The position numbers and the translations under genes were made by a program. The notes beneath the pieces were generated by a model that had not been told where the DNA came from, ran no database searches, and saw only the letters and a list, made by a program, of their open reading frames with translations. From Chondrus crispus (taxonomy: Eukaryota; Rhodophyta; Florideophyceae; Gigartinales; Gigartinaceae), in contig NW_005179018.1 in NCBI RefSeq assembly GCF_000350225.1, forward strand, positions 157,056-221,055: a DNA stretch of 64,000 bases, in the 5' to 3' direction. Of the stretch, positions 53,081 through 64,000 are shown piece by piece (position 1 is the stretch's first letter; each line of letters opens with the position of its first letter).

Positions 53081-54706
53081 TTACTTAAAGAGACCCAGAA
53101 CTTTGGCAACATTGATGAATTGCTTCACATGGGCAGACCCTTTGAGAGAGATGAATGGGACGTGCACTTGAAGTACTCTTAGTACGTCGCTGCGATTTGC
53201 ATCAGCAAATATAGATTGAAAAGGATTGGATTGAAGATTCCATCGCAGGTAGAACGACTCCTTCCCGTCCAATGGTCCGCTGACCACGTTTTTAGCACTC
53301 ATTGCCTTGTAAATGCGTTCTTGGAAGTTAAGCTCTAATAGTCTTATGTCTTCCAGTGGATAGGAGTAGGTCTGCTCTATGGAATCCCAAGTGCAATCCC
53401 GACGAAATACAACGTGCCGTTGTTCATCCTCGTCATCCCTTATAACAGCAAGAGAATCTTCAATTGTCATATAGACCGGGTCAGAAAGAGATTCGGTGTT
53501 GGGACCGGCCATACAGCCTATCACTCTAGCAGATACATAATTGTCGGTATCTTTTTCCAGCCTTTTTGCGATGATCACGTCTCTCATAACTTGCGGTGAT
53601 GCCGGTCCGAGTGCTTCTGACAAGTCTAGGAAGCTTCTAAAGTATATACTCGTCTCCTTCACAACTGATTTCCGGCACATATAGTCTTCCGGAAGAATAG
53701 AAACATTTGTTCGTAGCTGAGCTTTGACTCTTTCGGATAGAGAATCAAACTGGAGCAATGTGCAGTCTGCTCGCGCCTTAAATGAGTCTTGTACAAACCA
53801 CTTCGTCCTACGGGTTATCTCAACTGGGGTAGGACGTGTCGGTGTCTTGAGTAACCAATGCTCTAGACGCAATGAAATAAACTTAAGAGGAATATTGGGG
53901 CCTGCATCAGAAATGAGGAGCGGATTCTGAGTCCATAGTGCAGTCGTAATCGAGGATTGCTGTCCTTTCACCACTTCCTCAACATACTGAAGGCGTCTGG
54001 AAAAAGCATTTAGCTCGCGTGTATCTTTGATTGTATTCTGGTCAGTCGTCGTATGGTTAACCTTCCTGCATTTTTCTACCACGGCCCTACCTGGAGCATA
54101 GTCCATATCATCTGCATCCATCGATGCGCTTTCCACGTCTGAGCTTGCGGTTTTATCCGATCGCACGGATGTATCTTTGAGTCTCCAGCTAAACTTTTGC
54201 CCATCTTGTACAAACTCGTTTCCCTCTTTGAAAGTAACCTTGCTTTTCCATGCCCTGAATCCAAACGCTGCCTCGTATTGAGTGGTCTCTTTGAGCGCCT
54301 CTCGACGATCATCATGAAGGTAGTTGAGACTAATGGCTGTTGCTGGGAACCATGCCTTGCTTTCTTTTTCATTCTCCAACGTATAGTAGACCTCTATATC
54401 ACTCCCGAATTGGAGGCCATTGAAAAGGTCTGATACCATTGTCAACCGGTGGATAGTATCGTCCTCTGCGAATTTCCGTTTGATACGGATAGTCGAGAAA
54501 CCTTTGTTTGAATTGTATACCTAAGAATAAAGAGCTGAGGTAACCATTGGAACGTAGTCAGTATATAGACGTATGTGTTTTTTTGTGAAATCGATATTTT
54601 TGTAACGGTCACATTTAAATATGCACGGCTCTGTGCATTTAAATACCATGGGACTTAGACGTGCAAGTGAACAGCTGGGTATGGGCTCCAAAGGTACCGA
54701 CATCAT
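53081..54706 (-). pseudogene. Unrecognised protein gene next to the giant element
   Basis: Not recognised. A 454-codon frame (54445-53081) has even amino-acid composition and mid-range GC, unlike the repeat ORFs, so it is probably a genuine coding sequence. The same frame is open upstream through VYNSNKGFSTIRIKRKF and, beyond one in-frame TAG at 54523-54521, back to about 54730, with a Cys cluster CTEPCIFKCDRYKN. TTTATTCTTAG just before GTATAC also looks like a splice acceptor, so the stop may lie at the end of an intron. It ends at TGA/TAA near 53081, about 40 bases from the giant element's flank. It may be a host gene or a transposon gene. Confidence 0.5.
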
Positions 54707-55655
54707 CCAGTCCGGATTGCTTTGAAAGTCAGTCAGGTGTCATTGAATTACTGTTCTTTTAATCATAGTTGCTTTAGATGTAATTGTGCAATGAAGATAG
54801 AAGTGTCACCACAGAGTGATGATGACACTGTTCTCGCTATTGAAAGTATGAATTTCCCAGTACCTACTCTTGGATGTCGTCCTCAGCAGTGCCCTTCCTC
54901 CGTGAATCAATGTCACCACTAGAATCACTTGAGCGGTAATCAGAAGAAGAGCTCGGGACCGTTTAGAATTGGGCGTCCAGCCAGATTTTACACACGGTGA
55001 CGTACGGACCCTACGTGTCGGTACCGGTCTTTATATCAAGGAGGGAGAAACCTCACCCTCAGAATGGGTGACCGTGGAATAAGGCCAGGCACGGTGTGTA
55101 CAAGTGGTACTAGTGAACCCTACAGACGCCGAAAAAAGAAACGAATATCAAATCATTGCATTAGTCATATGAAACTGCAGTACGTAAACGAACTATATTG
55201 CGTTTGAGGACTACAAGTGAACACGAATATTCGTCAGAATCCTCCCGCCTGTTGAACGCGCTCGAGCAACACAAGCTTGCGATATACATTATAATGCCCT
55301 AGATCGCGTCCTAAGGATGCGGGGTGCAGAGGCACCGTTGTTGTAATGATGGTAATTCCGGTCTAGATGGAAACTGGCGTTACCTGAACTTCATGCCACA
55401 GCGCGTTGCGCATCACTTTCCATTTTTCGGGCTGAGGTTGGAAAGGTGGAGATATTGAGAAAGCAATGAGTCGGCTGCCTGGAGCCCGCGATTACCTTGG
55501 TTTAAAAATAGTCCGAAGATTGCGTACGCTTAATGATGGCACCTCCGCATATGCACGTTCTGGAGGAGGCCGGGTTCGGTTTCGGCTCGGCGTTCTCGAC
55601 GGCCGCTGGTTTCTAAAAGGGATAAAATGTCCGAGTGCTTCCTGCGTCGCGCAAC
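54707..55655. other. No recognisable gene
   Basis: Moderate GC, short ORFs on both strands only. Nothing repeated or motif-like apart from the start of the repeats at 55660. Confidence 0.35.
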
Positions 55656-55659
55656 ACAG

Positions 55660-55990
55660 TCCTTGCTGTATAAATTTGCATCGGATTTAAAGGCAATGTT
55701 TACGTATTTGAACCGGATGCGTCCTGATATCAGTGGCGACTGATCACAGGCCGGCGAAGAATGCCGTCCGACATAGTCATTGCTGTAAAAATTTGCCAAA
55801 TTTGGGGTGCAAATTTTGAGATTTGGGAGCTGTGATCAGTCGCCACTGATCGCAGGCCGGCGAGGGGTGCCGTCTGTCACCGTCCTTGCTGTAAAATTCG
55901 CAATACTTGGGTTGCCAATTTTGGCGGGAGCTGTGATCAGTTGCCATTGATCGCAGGCCGGCGAGGAGTGCCGTCCGTCACTGTCATTAG
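55660..55990. repeat. Tandem hairpin repeat, about 101-106 bp (about 3 units)
   Basis: Units share TTGCTGTAAAAATTTGC, GGGAGCTGTGATCAGT and CGCAGGCCGGCGAGGRGTGC blocks. Anchors TGATCRCAGGCCGG at 55741, 55847 and 55948. Each full unit contains CTGTGATCAGT-CGCC-ACTGATCGCAG, an 11-bp stem. A fourth, isolated unit is at 57083-57186. The first unit is incomplete. Confidence 0.8.
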
Positions 55991-56345
55991 AGAATTTACG
56001 CAACGACAAATATGCACAAGGCATTTTCTGTGGAAATTTAAGTGTGAATTACGCGCAAAAACTCTCGTGTAAATGTGAGTATTAGTAATAGACATGCGCA
56101 CAGTTCCATTCACTCGCGGAATCCCACGAACCGACTTGGTTCTACAAGAAGATTACCGGGTAGGTAGGGTGTTGGCCAAGCGGAAATGGCGAATTAAGCT
56201 GCTTCTATACGAGGTTCCGGAAGACGCTTCGGTGGCGGTTTTAATGTACGCTTGGAGACGTATCCAAGTCGTGAGAGCTGATCTGCGAAACATCAACTTG
56301 AGGTCCCTGATAATTCACTCAGCTCCTTTCAATCTTGACCACTAT

Positions 56346-57101
56346 TCAGAGGAGCAAAGTCTTCATGACTTTCGATTTAGGAAAGCTGATGTCGGTCGCG
56401 TGTGCGCTGTCATGGGTTGGACTGAGGGCAGGACCGAAAGGAGTCGCTATGTTTGCAATGCAATTACCGCATGTTGTTCCTTTTCCCATTTTCACGGCGA
56501 CGCTATACGAGACGCTTAAATCTGTCCACCAGGGTTTTAGCAGATGATTTTGGGAGTGTAAGGACACCGCATCTGGAATCTCACGTAGGAATAGTTTTAA
56601 GACCTCATCATACAACGACTCGGCTTTTACCCACTCTGGAACATGTGCGTTGATACATCGCACTGCTTTCTGTAAACTCAGATCATATGGTTCGATAAAT
56701 CTCAATCGTTTGAGTTTGCAATTGGCCGCAGGGACAGTTGTCGGTGGAGGTGGTGAAGTGTCATCCGTGAGAGGGACGAGCGAAACCATCGGTATGGGGT
56801 AAGGAAATGGGAGGGAAGGTGGGAACGTGGGAACGTGAGAAGGTGAGGAGGTAGGAACGTGAGAAGGGGGAAGGTCTGAAGGTTGGAAGGTAAGAAGTTG
56901 GGAAAGAGAGAAGATTTGATACTGTTTTGGCGTCAATTGATACGAAATAACTTCATATAAAACTCGAAGTTCACGAAAACTCGCGACTGCTGCTCGTACA
57001 ATTTCGTTCATGTCGCAAACGTGTACGTTCTGTAATCCTTTTTGACGCAAATTGCACGAAACTATAATTGCGTAATTCCTCTCTTGCTGTAAAATTTGCA
57101 A
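56346..57101 (-). CDS. Hypothetical ORF with Pro/Ser-rich tandem segment
   Basis: 251 codons; unrecognised. The middle is low-complexity (SHVPTFPPS-type repeats from a purine-rich tract at 56780-56890). The C-terminal half (LQKAVRCINAHVPEWVKAES and onward) has normal composition and may be genuine coding sequence of a decayed gene. The N-terminal end runs into the hairpin repeat unit at 57083, so the start is doubtful. Confidence 0.3.
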   Translation of the reverse strand: MQILQQERNYAIIVSCNLRQKGLQNVHVCDMNEIVRAAVASFRELRVLYEVISYQLTPKQYQIFSLSQLLTFQPSDLPPSHVPTSSPSHVPTFPPSLPFPYPIPMVSLVPLTDDTSPPPPTTVPAANCKLKRLRFIEPYDLSLQKAVRCINAHVPEWVKAESLYDEVLKLFLREIPDAVSLHSQNHLLKPWWTDLSVSYSVAVKMGKGTTCGNCIANIATPFGPALSPTHDSAHATDISFPKSKVMKTLLL

Positions 57102-57186
57102 AAATTGGGTTGCAAATTTTGGCGGGAGCTGTGATCAGTTGCCACTGATCGCAGACCGGCCAGGGGTGCCGTCCGTCACTGTCTCT
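57083..57186. repeat. Isolated fourth unit of the 101-106 bp hairpin repeat
   Basis: Same blocks and orientation as 55660-55990 (TGATCGCAG at 57146). Together the two sites bracket 56000-57080 as direct repeats. Confidence 0.75.
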
Positions 57187-57474
57187 GATTTATTATTAAC
57201 CAAATTGAGTGTTAAGGATCAGACTGGCTGTGGGGACTAGAGAGGTGTAGGGACACGGACTTCGAAAGGCGGGGATACCTAACGTGCCCCTTGCAACAAG
57301 CCCACAAAGGTAGCAGACCTGAATTTTGTTTGCGGTAACGATACAGTTTATATGTCGCAACTACGGATATAGAGGCCGGCGCAGAGCTTAGTCAGTGCAT
57401 AAAAGTATGCAGAGCTGTGTGGTAGTACTAAAAACTGTTGAATAAAGACCAAAGTTCTTGTTCCGCACATATAC
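57187..57474. other. No recognisable gene
   Basis: Short ORFs only, between the hairpin repeat and the transposase remnant; possibly the 3' flank of that transposon. Confidence 0.3.
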
Positions 57475-60340
57475 TTATGCCTGACGTGGCGGATACCCTT
57501 CCTTTTGCGCCCACACTTGATAAATTCCACCGTCTGGGAGACTCCTGTGTTGTACTGCTGAGTTTGATGTGCATGTGAGACACATATGGTCGTCGCTTTC
57601 GGCGCTGTCCTGCTCGCAGTAGTGCATAAATAATGCCTTTCGAACGTAGCTTCCAAGCTCAACCAGCGCTTTTCTTTCGTTTCCTTGTTGTATCAACACA
57701 CGGTATCCATCTTCTTCGGCTTCGCACTCCTTCAATGCGCAATATCGCGTTGTTTCTTGACTTTCTTTCTCACGAGCGTGCAGAATCCGGACTTGAACTA
57801 CGGCTAGCACCATCCAGAACCTTCTGTCTTCATCATGCTCAGAATCATTATTCTCATGAAGAGTGAATGTGAGATCAGGATCTGCGGTCGAAACTACAGA
57901 AGAATGCAAGGCTTGATTCACGCTCCCATAAGATATAGTGGCCAAAACAGATATCTGGTCCCTCTTTCGCCCGTCTGTTATTTTGCACCACTTGGCAGTT
58001 CCATATTCTGTACGGTTACGGAATTTCCATGGTCCGCCAGGCCACTTCTAAGACGTAGCTTTTGTTTCCATAAATGCTCTAAAAGGTCCCTTGCTTTCAA
58101 CAGAAATGCAAGGTCAGTTGATTGGAACATTTCTGAATATCGACCTCTGTCTGCAGTGTTTCCGAGGTTCATAATTACTGACTTGTCTACGCGCCAGTCC
58201 TTCCTACTGAGAGACGACGATAAGAGTCCTTTCCGATGTAATCGAACGTTCTGCCGAACAGGAGTTAGGAAGCAGTCTTAAAGCTTTTGTACAAATCTTC
58301 CTGCATCCTGAAGCCCAGAACTGTCGTAGCCCAAGAGATTTAAAACCGACTTCGCTGTCTCAAAGCTCCAGCCGTTCTCACTAGTGTCGATGCATTCAGT
58401 CTCAATTGCTAGACGAGTCTTCCAGTCGTTGGCAAGATGATGTTCCATAGCCTGTAATTGTGAGTTTTTCATATTGGATTGAGCAACCCCCCTCTTCAAT
58501 GGCTGATGAGCGCTTTCAAACAACAACTCTTGTATACAAGAGTTTTACGTACATGTCTTACACTACCGAACAGTGGCAATGTATGTGTGAAGAACTCCAA
58601 CAGTCTGTGAAGGTTTGGTTTGTCCAAATGAGTGGAGGCAAAGCTGTTTGTGCGACACAGCTTATCTACTCGAGATAGGTAACAAAGTGCCATATTACGA
58701 ATCTCCAGAAGTCTCTTGGTTTCTCCTTCTTCATTGTATGTGTCTAATGACCTCTTACCATCTATCCTTGAGTCCGGGAAGTACTGCGTTCTGCTCACGA
58801 GAGAGGAAAACAGGTCGAGGAGGTCGAGAGCTTCATCGATAGTAGCACAGTTGCCGCTCTCTCTCGCCTGTGATTTTGTTCACGTACCAAGCACACTTCA
58901 TCGCCCGTGGTGGTACCAAAAGCAGGCAGTACATAGACAATATCGTCATTGAATGTAGCACACGCTTGTCATGGTTGATTAGGCTCTCCTGATATATGCG
59001 ATAGCCATCCTTCAAAGCCATCTTGGCAATTGCCTCGGCATCTTTGCGTACATCTTTTGGTAGCAGTGTTACACAGAGATTCATGATGTCGCGACCAATC
59101 CCGAGGAAAAGATGATCGGGAGCCACAACGCATGAGCGATACAAATCGAAAACAGAAGGAACAACCGGTTTGCTACTGCCGAGTACACGAGGCACACGAG
59201 CGCGAACTTGTCGCAGTTTCTCAGAGAGTTGATGAAGTGCCTGCAAACTTTGTCTCAAACGTATCTGCATCATCCATTCCGAGGGCTTGCAACTCTTCCC
59301 TGGATAACTTGGATATCCTCAATGCAGTAGCCCGGTTCTCATCTCTCGCGAAAGATGGATGGTCGGAATGGATGCAGGTTGTGTAACAATACTTGCCTCC
59401 TTGAAATCCAAACTTGTCGTATCTGCCATAGCTGCATAAGTGACATGGAACATTGGAGCAGTGCCCTAGTAGGTCCAAAGTGTGGGACACTGCAGGATAG
59501 TCTCCAACGTACCCGACGACAACGAGAAAAATAACAACCTTCTCTCCTTTTGCAGTGGTCATCTCAAATCCCTTTTCTGTCCCCTCAATGATATCATCAA
59601 TAACTGCCGCCAGTACCTCGTTGTAGATACCCCTGGAGGAGTTAGCCCGATAGGTCTGATGGCTCCTGCTCCGTTGCGGTTCTCCGGAGCCATACCTATT
59701 TGCAGCATGTATACACCACCCATGCTTCCTTTCTGCCAATGTACGGCGTAAATCGATCAGAGTACAGAAACATTCTATACACAACGCACTTTCTTCCATC
59801 TTCCAAACGTCCACTGCTTTCCGCATCGACGCGATGACCCTTGTCCATTGGATTATCATCGGCAGATACTCGTTTCACTACGGTTTTGTCAAAAATCTGG
59901 TTGTAAAGGCCCCTATTCGTGCCAGTGAGATTCGAAACATTTCTTTCAGAAGATACAACCAAGCTGGTAGCGTAGTCGTCATCACAGTCCCGTCTTCTTC
60001 ACATCCTATACACAAGGAAGGGTGTCTGCGTTGGTTCTTCCGAATTTTCGGTGACTGGCTGTCCTGGAAGTGCAAGTTCGACGACTATGTCACTGGGAAG
60101 GAATGCCCGAGACTCTGGCCTCTTCATCTTCATCCTTTTGGTACGCTTTGAATTGGGCTGCTCCGGCGGTTCTGTCCAGTTCGGATCATCGTAAACAAAG
60201 AAGGAAGATACAACTGCTTCAAAGCTCATGTTTATTGAGGACGTTACTGCAAACTGGGCTTGAATCAATCTGCCCTTCACCGCGTCACTTGTTTCGGACG
60301 TGATGTTAAGAAGGAGCCCTTTTCGAAGTTGCACTGTCAC
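57475..60340 (-). pseudogene. tnp2/CACTA-like DDE transposase, decayed
   Basis: Minus-strand frames in order resemble large tnp2-type transposases. First acidic site YRMFLYSDRFTPY (about 59790-59755); IDDIIEGTEKGFE; second site FLVVVGYVGDYPAVSHTLDL (about 59525-59470) with the CHLC that follows; FDLYRSCVVAPDHLFLGIG (about 59150-59090); then LDKPNLHRLLEFF and the glutamate-bearing FESAHQPLKRGV (about 58640-58490). A charged C-terminal ORF (57945-57475) completes it. Frames change at least four times. I am confident that it is a DDE transposase of this broad type; the exact superfamily (CACTA, Plavaka or KDZ-like) needs a profile search. Ends not found. Confidence 0.6.
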
Positions 60341-61525
60341 ACCATCTTCGGTTGGAATCCGATAAACCGATAGACTCCCAGCCCTATCCTTGATTATTTT
60401 AGTGTCCTCAATGTCCGAGAAACTCGGTATCTAGATTGACGGATCCATATCATGCCGTCTTCCTTGCACCATCTCCCGCAATATTGCTGTCGAAAAGTCA
60501 AGTTTCGCCCAGTTGCTCGGTCTTACAATCATGGTCGGAGCGCTGTCCTGTGAGGTATACTTTTCAACGCCAGCCTTCGACCCAGACTTCTACAAATCCA
60601 CAGTAAACATTTCTACATGACAAAGAACGAAGAAGTTAGATTTCGCAAATGGACGAACACGTCTCTTCAGAGTAGATGTACTTGGCAGTTTGAGAGAGCT
60701 GTTTTTCATTCGGTCTCCAGTTTCTAAAGTTGGCAAGTGTCTGATACGCAGTCTCGCTGAGACGCGTGCTCCCAGTTGCTGTTATCAGTGATGCAATATT
60801 TGTCCAAGTCAATCGAATTCCACCAGAAGCGCTTTCGAACATGCTGTCTATCAGCTACTCAGACTCCTCAGATTCGTAGGCATTGTCTTGCTCAACGCTC
60901 AATTCAATGTCTAATCCAGAAATTCCTTCGCTTTCTTCACAACGGATCGTGTCATTTCGTTCGGGGTGAGGACTTGATGGAAGTGCCTCCACACCGTCAT
61001 GCATGACGCCTTGGTATTCTTGGAGGTCGCTTAAAAGCCCGTCTTTCAAAAGGGAAGCGTAGGATTCTGACTGACCGTCTAGTAACATGAACCCATCTCC
61101 TGGACGTTTAGCTGGCTTTGTAGACAGTTGCTTACATGGCCTTGCTCTTTTTCGATGTCTTTCAAACTGAGGTTCAGAGGAAGATGGTGCGTGCCCATCC
61201 GAAGTAGTCCCTTGTGATGCAACATCTTCGGAACGCTTTGCATAAGATCCCCGTTTTTAAGAACCCAACTATTCTTGCTTTGCCGCCCCATCTGCGACGG
61301 TTTCGACCAAGTTTGCAACTGGAAGTGGGTCTGCAGTAAGATTTGGCATGAACCTCGGCATTGACAAGACATCGGCAAGCTTACTGCTCTAGAGCCGAGA
61401 GAAGGCCTTTTGTCACGTTTGGCAATGCATACGGTTGTGCCGTTATTCTTAAAGCTTGGTTCAATGAATAGAAACGGTAAAAAGAATATGCTCCCACTCG
61501 CATTTTGATGTGATACCGCATGCAA
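60341..61525 (-). pseudogene. Degenerate sequence upstream of the transposase remnant
   Basis: Short minus-strand frames (61088-60855 acidic; 61525-61079 basic) could be the N-terminal region of the same transposase or a second transposon gene. No zinc finger or other motif is clear. The plus strand shows nothing. Confidence 0.25.
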
Positions 61526-61779
61526 AAGCTCAATGAATGGCTGTCGTTAAGGACAGCCATGCCATACCGAATTCGGTAATTTCAAATTGAGATTTCAGTA
61601 CCTATATTCTTCTATTGACACGTGCCCATGAAAATGCAACTTATTTTCACTCAGATGCCCTGCCAGAACTCAGAAAAGCGGTAGATTGAAATATCTAGCC
61701 ACCGGTTTTTCTGAGCACTGCATATATATACGCAGCAATATAGTTCCAGGACCAGATCTAACTCTCTGCACGCCCCTCG

Positions 61780-62270
61780 TCCGCAGTCTTGACCCACCAT
61801 GCATCCCCTTTTCTGACAGTTTCGTTTCTGCGAATTGCGTGTTCGGTTGAGGTCTCATCCACACAGTAAGTGACGCCACTTCTGCCACAGTCCTGACCCA
61901 CCACGCATCCGTTTCTCTAACAGTTTCCATTCTGAGAGTTGCGTGTTTGGTTGAGATATCATCCACAGTAAGTGACGCCACTTCTGCCACAGTCCTGACC
62001 CGCCATGCATCCGTTTCTCTAACAGTTTCCATTCTGCGAGTTGCGTGTTTGGTTGAGATCTCGTCCACAGTAAGTGACACCACTTCTACCACAGTCCTGA
62101 CCCACCACGCATCCGTTTTTCTGACAGTTTTCTTTCTGCGAGTTGCTTGTTTGTTTGAGATCTCATCCATAGTAAGTGAAGCCACTTCTGCCACAGTCCT
62201 GACCCACCGCGCAACCTCGTTTCGGACAGTTTGCTTTCTGCGAGTTGCGTGTTCGGTTGAAATCTCAGGC
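61780..62270. repeat. 102-bp tandem array (5 units), open on both strands
   Basis: Anchor GACCCACC at 61791, 61895, 61997, 62099 and 62201 (first spacing 104, the others 102). Because 102 is a multiple of three, a 34-residue repeat is open on the minus strand (61670-62410; TVAEVASLTVDEIS, WWVRTV) and another on the plus strand (61947-62306). Each unit contains CACAGTAAGTGA, a splice-donor-like word. Neither peptide is recognised; the array may be exons of a repetitive protein or simply a minisatellite. Confidence 0.85.
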
Positions 62271-62410
62271 GGAGACACGAGTGCGCTGCAGACGTTCGGT
62301 AAGTGAGCTCTTTCTCTAGGCAATACCGTTTTGCGATTACCTACAAAGCTGTAACGTAAGTTTGCACATTCTCTAACACATTGAAAGTGTCGAAGAACTG
62401 TTCTGTCCAA

Positions 62411-62952
62411 GCCTCACAGCGTTCTTTGTCTCACTGCAGGTCAACCCGCCCGTCGTCTAACTCAGGATGAGGTAAGCCATCAGTACACCCTCCTTGGTCT
62501 CTCACAATTCTAATCCACCATCATGACGTATTGTGACCGTAACCGACCTCTCCTGTTATGTTTCTTGGCGTTGATTGTCGTATTTAACAGAAGCGCAGTG
62601 AACCATCGCCGCGGGATTTCGGTAATTGGACGAGGTAGATTTAGTGTATGTAGCCGTAACAATACTCTTTGGTTGCTACAAATAAATGTGATTTGAACGC
62701 CGCTGGAACCGCCATCCAGTCCATCCTTTGGGATGGAACCGTTTCTGGACCAGTGGGATGACATCACCTTTGAAAGAAAGGTACTGGACTAACATTTCAT
62801 TGACTGAGAGTAGGTCGGAGCATTACGCCTAGTGCTGCATTGGAGCTGCGAATGGAGACATATTTTCATTGCCCTGGAGCAGCAAAACATGGTCGTCGGT
62901 GGCTGCGCATATGTAGCGATGATCACCGTCTCATCATTGCATCAATGTAAAA
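62411..62952. other. No recognisable gene
   Basis: Short ORFs only; a minus-strand frame 62767-62510 shows no motif. Confidence 0.3.
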
Positions 62953-63164
62953 GCGTTTGGACCTGCGAGACCTGCCCGTGTACAGCGCCAGCCAGCCATC
63001 TACCGCCGCAGGCCAGGTAGAGCCCCTGTGCCATAACTATGCTGCTTTTCAGCCAATGGCGTTTGGCACTGCGAGACTTACCCGTTTGCAGCGCCAGCCA
63101 GTCATCTACCGCCACAGGCCAGGCAGAGACGCTATGCCATAACTATTCCGATTTTCAGCCAATG
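62953..63164. repeat. Tandem duplication, 106 bp, two copies
   Basis: Copies start GCGTTTGG at 62953 and 63059 and both end TTTTCAGCCAATGGC. They share CAGCGCCAGCCAG and CATCTACCGCC blocks with about 12 differences. No ORF is supported. Confidence 0.85.
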
Positions 63165-63967
63165 GCGTTATTGGTAAAAAATGTGCAAAATCGCGACATG
63201 AAATCAACAGGCGTTGCTACATTTATGACACATTTTTTGCTGGCCCGGACCAAAATATTTGCGCAGATTTTTTATTGCCTCCGATAGGCTGATTTGACCT
63301 TCCTGTGACAGATATTGTAGTCCCTGAGAGTCATTTCAATTGAGTGTGACAAATTTCCAGTAAACTTGCTGTCCCTGAAATAGTGAAAGACATTCGTAGC
63401 CTTGCGAGAGTCATTGGAATCGCCCTCACTCACATCTTCAGGAACGTCAGTTGACGACGGGCGAACTTTCGAACGACGAGGAGAATGTCTGATGTCCCTC
63501 TCTCTCTAATCATGCCTCACTTGCCGCTTATGTGGGGACGACGAGCGTGGCCGTCGAGTGCTCGAGGCGCGCTCAGTTCAATCCTAAATTCTGAATAAAT
63601 TAAATAGCACGTGGCAAAAACTTACTCAAAATTAGGTCTACAGTACCGGTCGGCGGTGAACGGAAATCAGCGTGCAGAGTGTATATATCAACGACAAAAA
63701 TGGTGACGCAGATGACACGCTGGAACCTTTGTATGAACCTTTGCAAACCTTTGCGCACTGTATGATACCACAGGCTCGTACTCATGCTTCCTCATATATT
63801 TTAAAGCATTAAGAAGTGCATCCATTTGAGATTGCGAGTGACCGAAATCATAACACTGCCTGCACTGTACCGCAAGGGATTTTGGGAAGGGAATCAGCGG
63901 AGGTTGCACATCAAAATCTCCGCTCCGGAAAATCTCCGCTCTTGCCGTGTGCAATGTCAGGCTGCCG
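63165..63967. other. No recognisable gene
   Basis: A minus-strand frame at 63981-63688 has no motif. GGTAAAAAATG near 63172 resembles the hairpin word at 24774. Confidence 0.3.
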
Positions 63968-64000
63968 TTCGGAGAGGTCAAGAGTCTCGACCTCTCCGAA
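63968..64000. repeat. Perfect 12-bp inverted repeat at the window end
   Basis: TTCGGAGAGGTC (63968-63979) and GACCTCTCCGAA (63989-64000), loop AAGAGTCTC. It stops exactly at the last base, so the arms may be longer beyond the window. Confidence 0.85.

Overview
This is a transposon-dense nuclear window from a eukaryote. I see no operons, no ribosome-binding sites, no tRNA or rRNA gene and no confidently intact cellular gene. About three quarters of it is assignable to nested retroelements, decayed DNA transposons and GC-rich tandem repeats. The lineage cannot be fixed from the sequence. Ty1/copia and chromodomain Ty3/gypsy elements, PIF/Harbinger and a CACTA/tnp2-like transposase occur together in algae, oomycetes and fungi; a red-algal or other algal genome is my weak preference and is inference only.

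Layout. 1-5751: right part of a Ty1/copia element (copia-1), split in its integrase by a 1,043-bp solo LTR (2145-3187). 5999-8060: decayed PIF/Harbinger DDE transposase and degenerate flanking sequence. 8685-9371: 3' end of a second copia on the minus strand, cut by the start of another copy of the same LTR family (9372-10413), which carries an adjoining plus-strand ORF (10414-11752). 11753-14600: nothing recognisable. 14600-18650: GC-rich hairpin locus, including about 22 units of a hairpin-bearing minisatellite. 18751-24706: a complete copia (copia-3) with two 600-bp LTRs that differ at only about two positions, yet with broken genes. 25011-30465: a second chromovirus on the minus strand (gag, integrase end, chromodomain), cut by a third copy of the 1-kb LTR (25796-26759). 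30985-31345: a copia gag scrap. 31843-34086: an unrecognised fragmented gene.

34143-53038 is the centrepiece. Two about 1.05-kb LTRs in the same orientation, flanked by a perfect 5-bp duplication (ATGAG at 34138-34142 and 53039-53043), bound an 18.9-kb chromodomain Ty3/gypsy element read on the minus strand. Removing a younger nested copia (45885-50610, its own duplication AACGG) leaves about 14.2 kb. Between pol and the 3' LTR lies an accessory ORF in the opposite (plus) orientation. It has no domain I recognise and recurs next to the same LTR end in two other copies in this window. This antisense-ORF chromovirus family is my best candidate for an undescribed system.

53044-64000: lower-GC sequence with unknown minus-strand ORFs, a decayed tnp2-like transposase (57475-60340), a 102-bp tandem array open on both strands (61780-62270) and further short repeats. 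Virtually every coding region in the window carries stops or frameshifts, so the locus reads as a heterochromatic transposon graveyard with a few recent arrivals.
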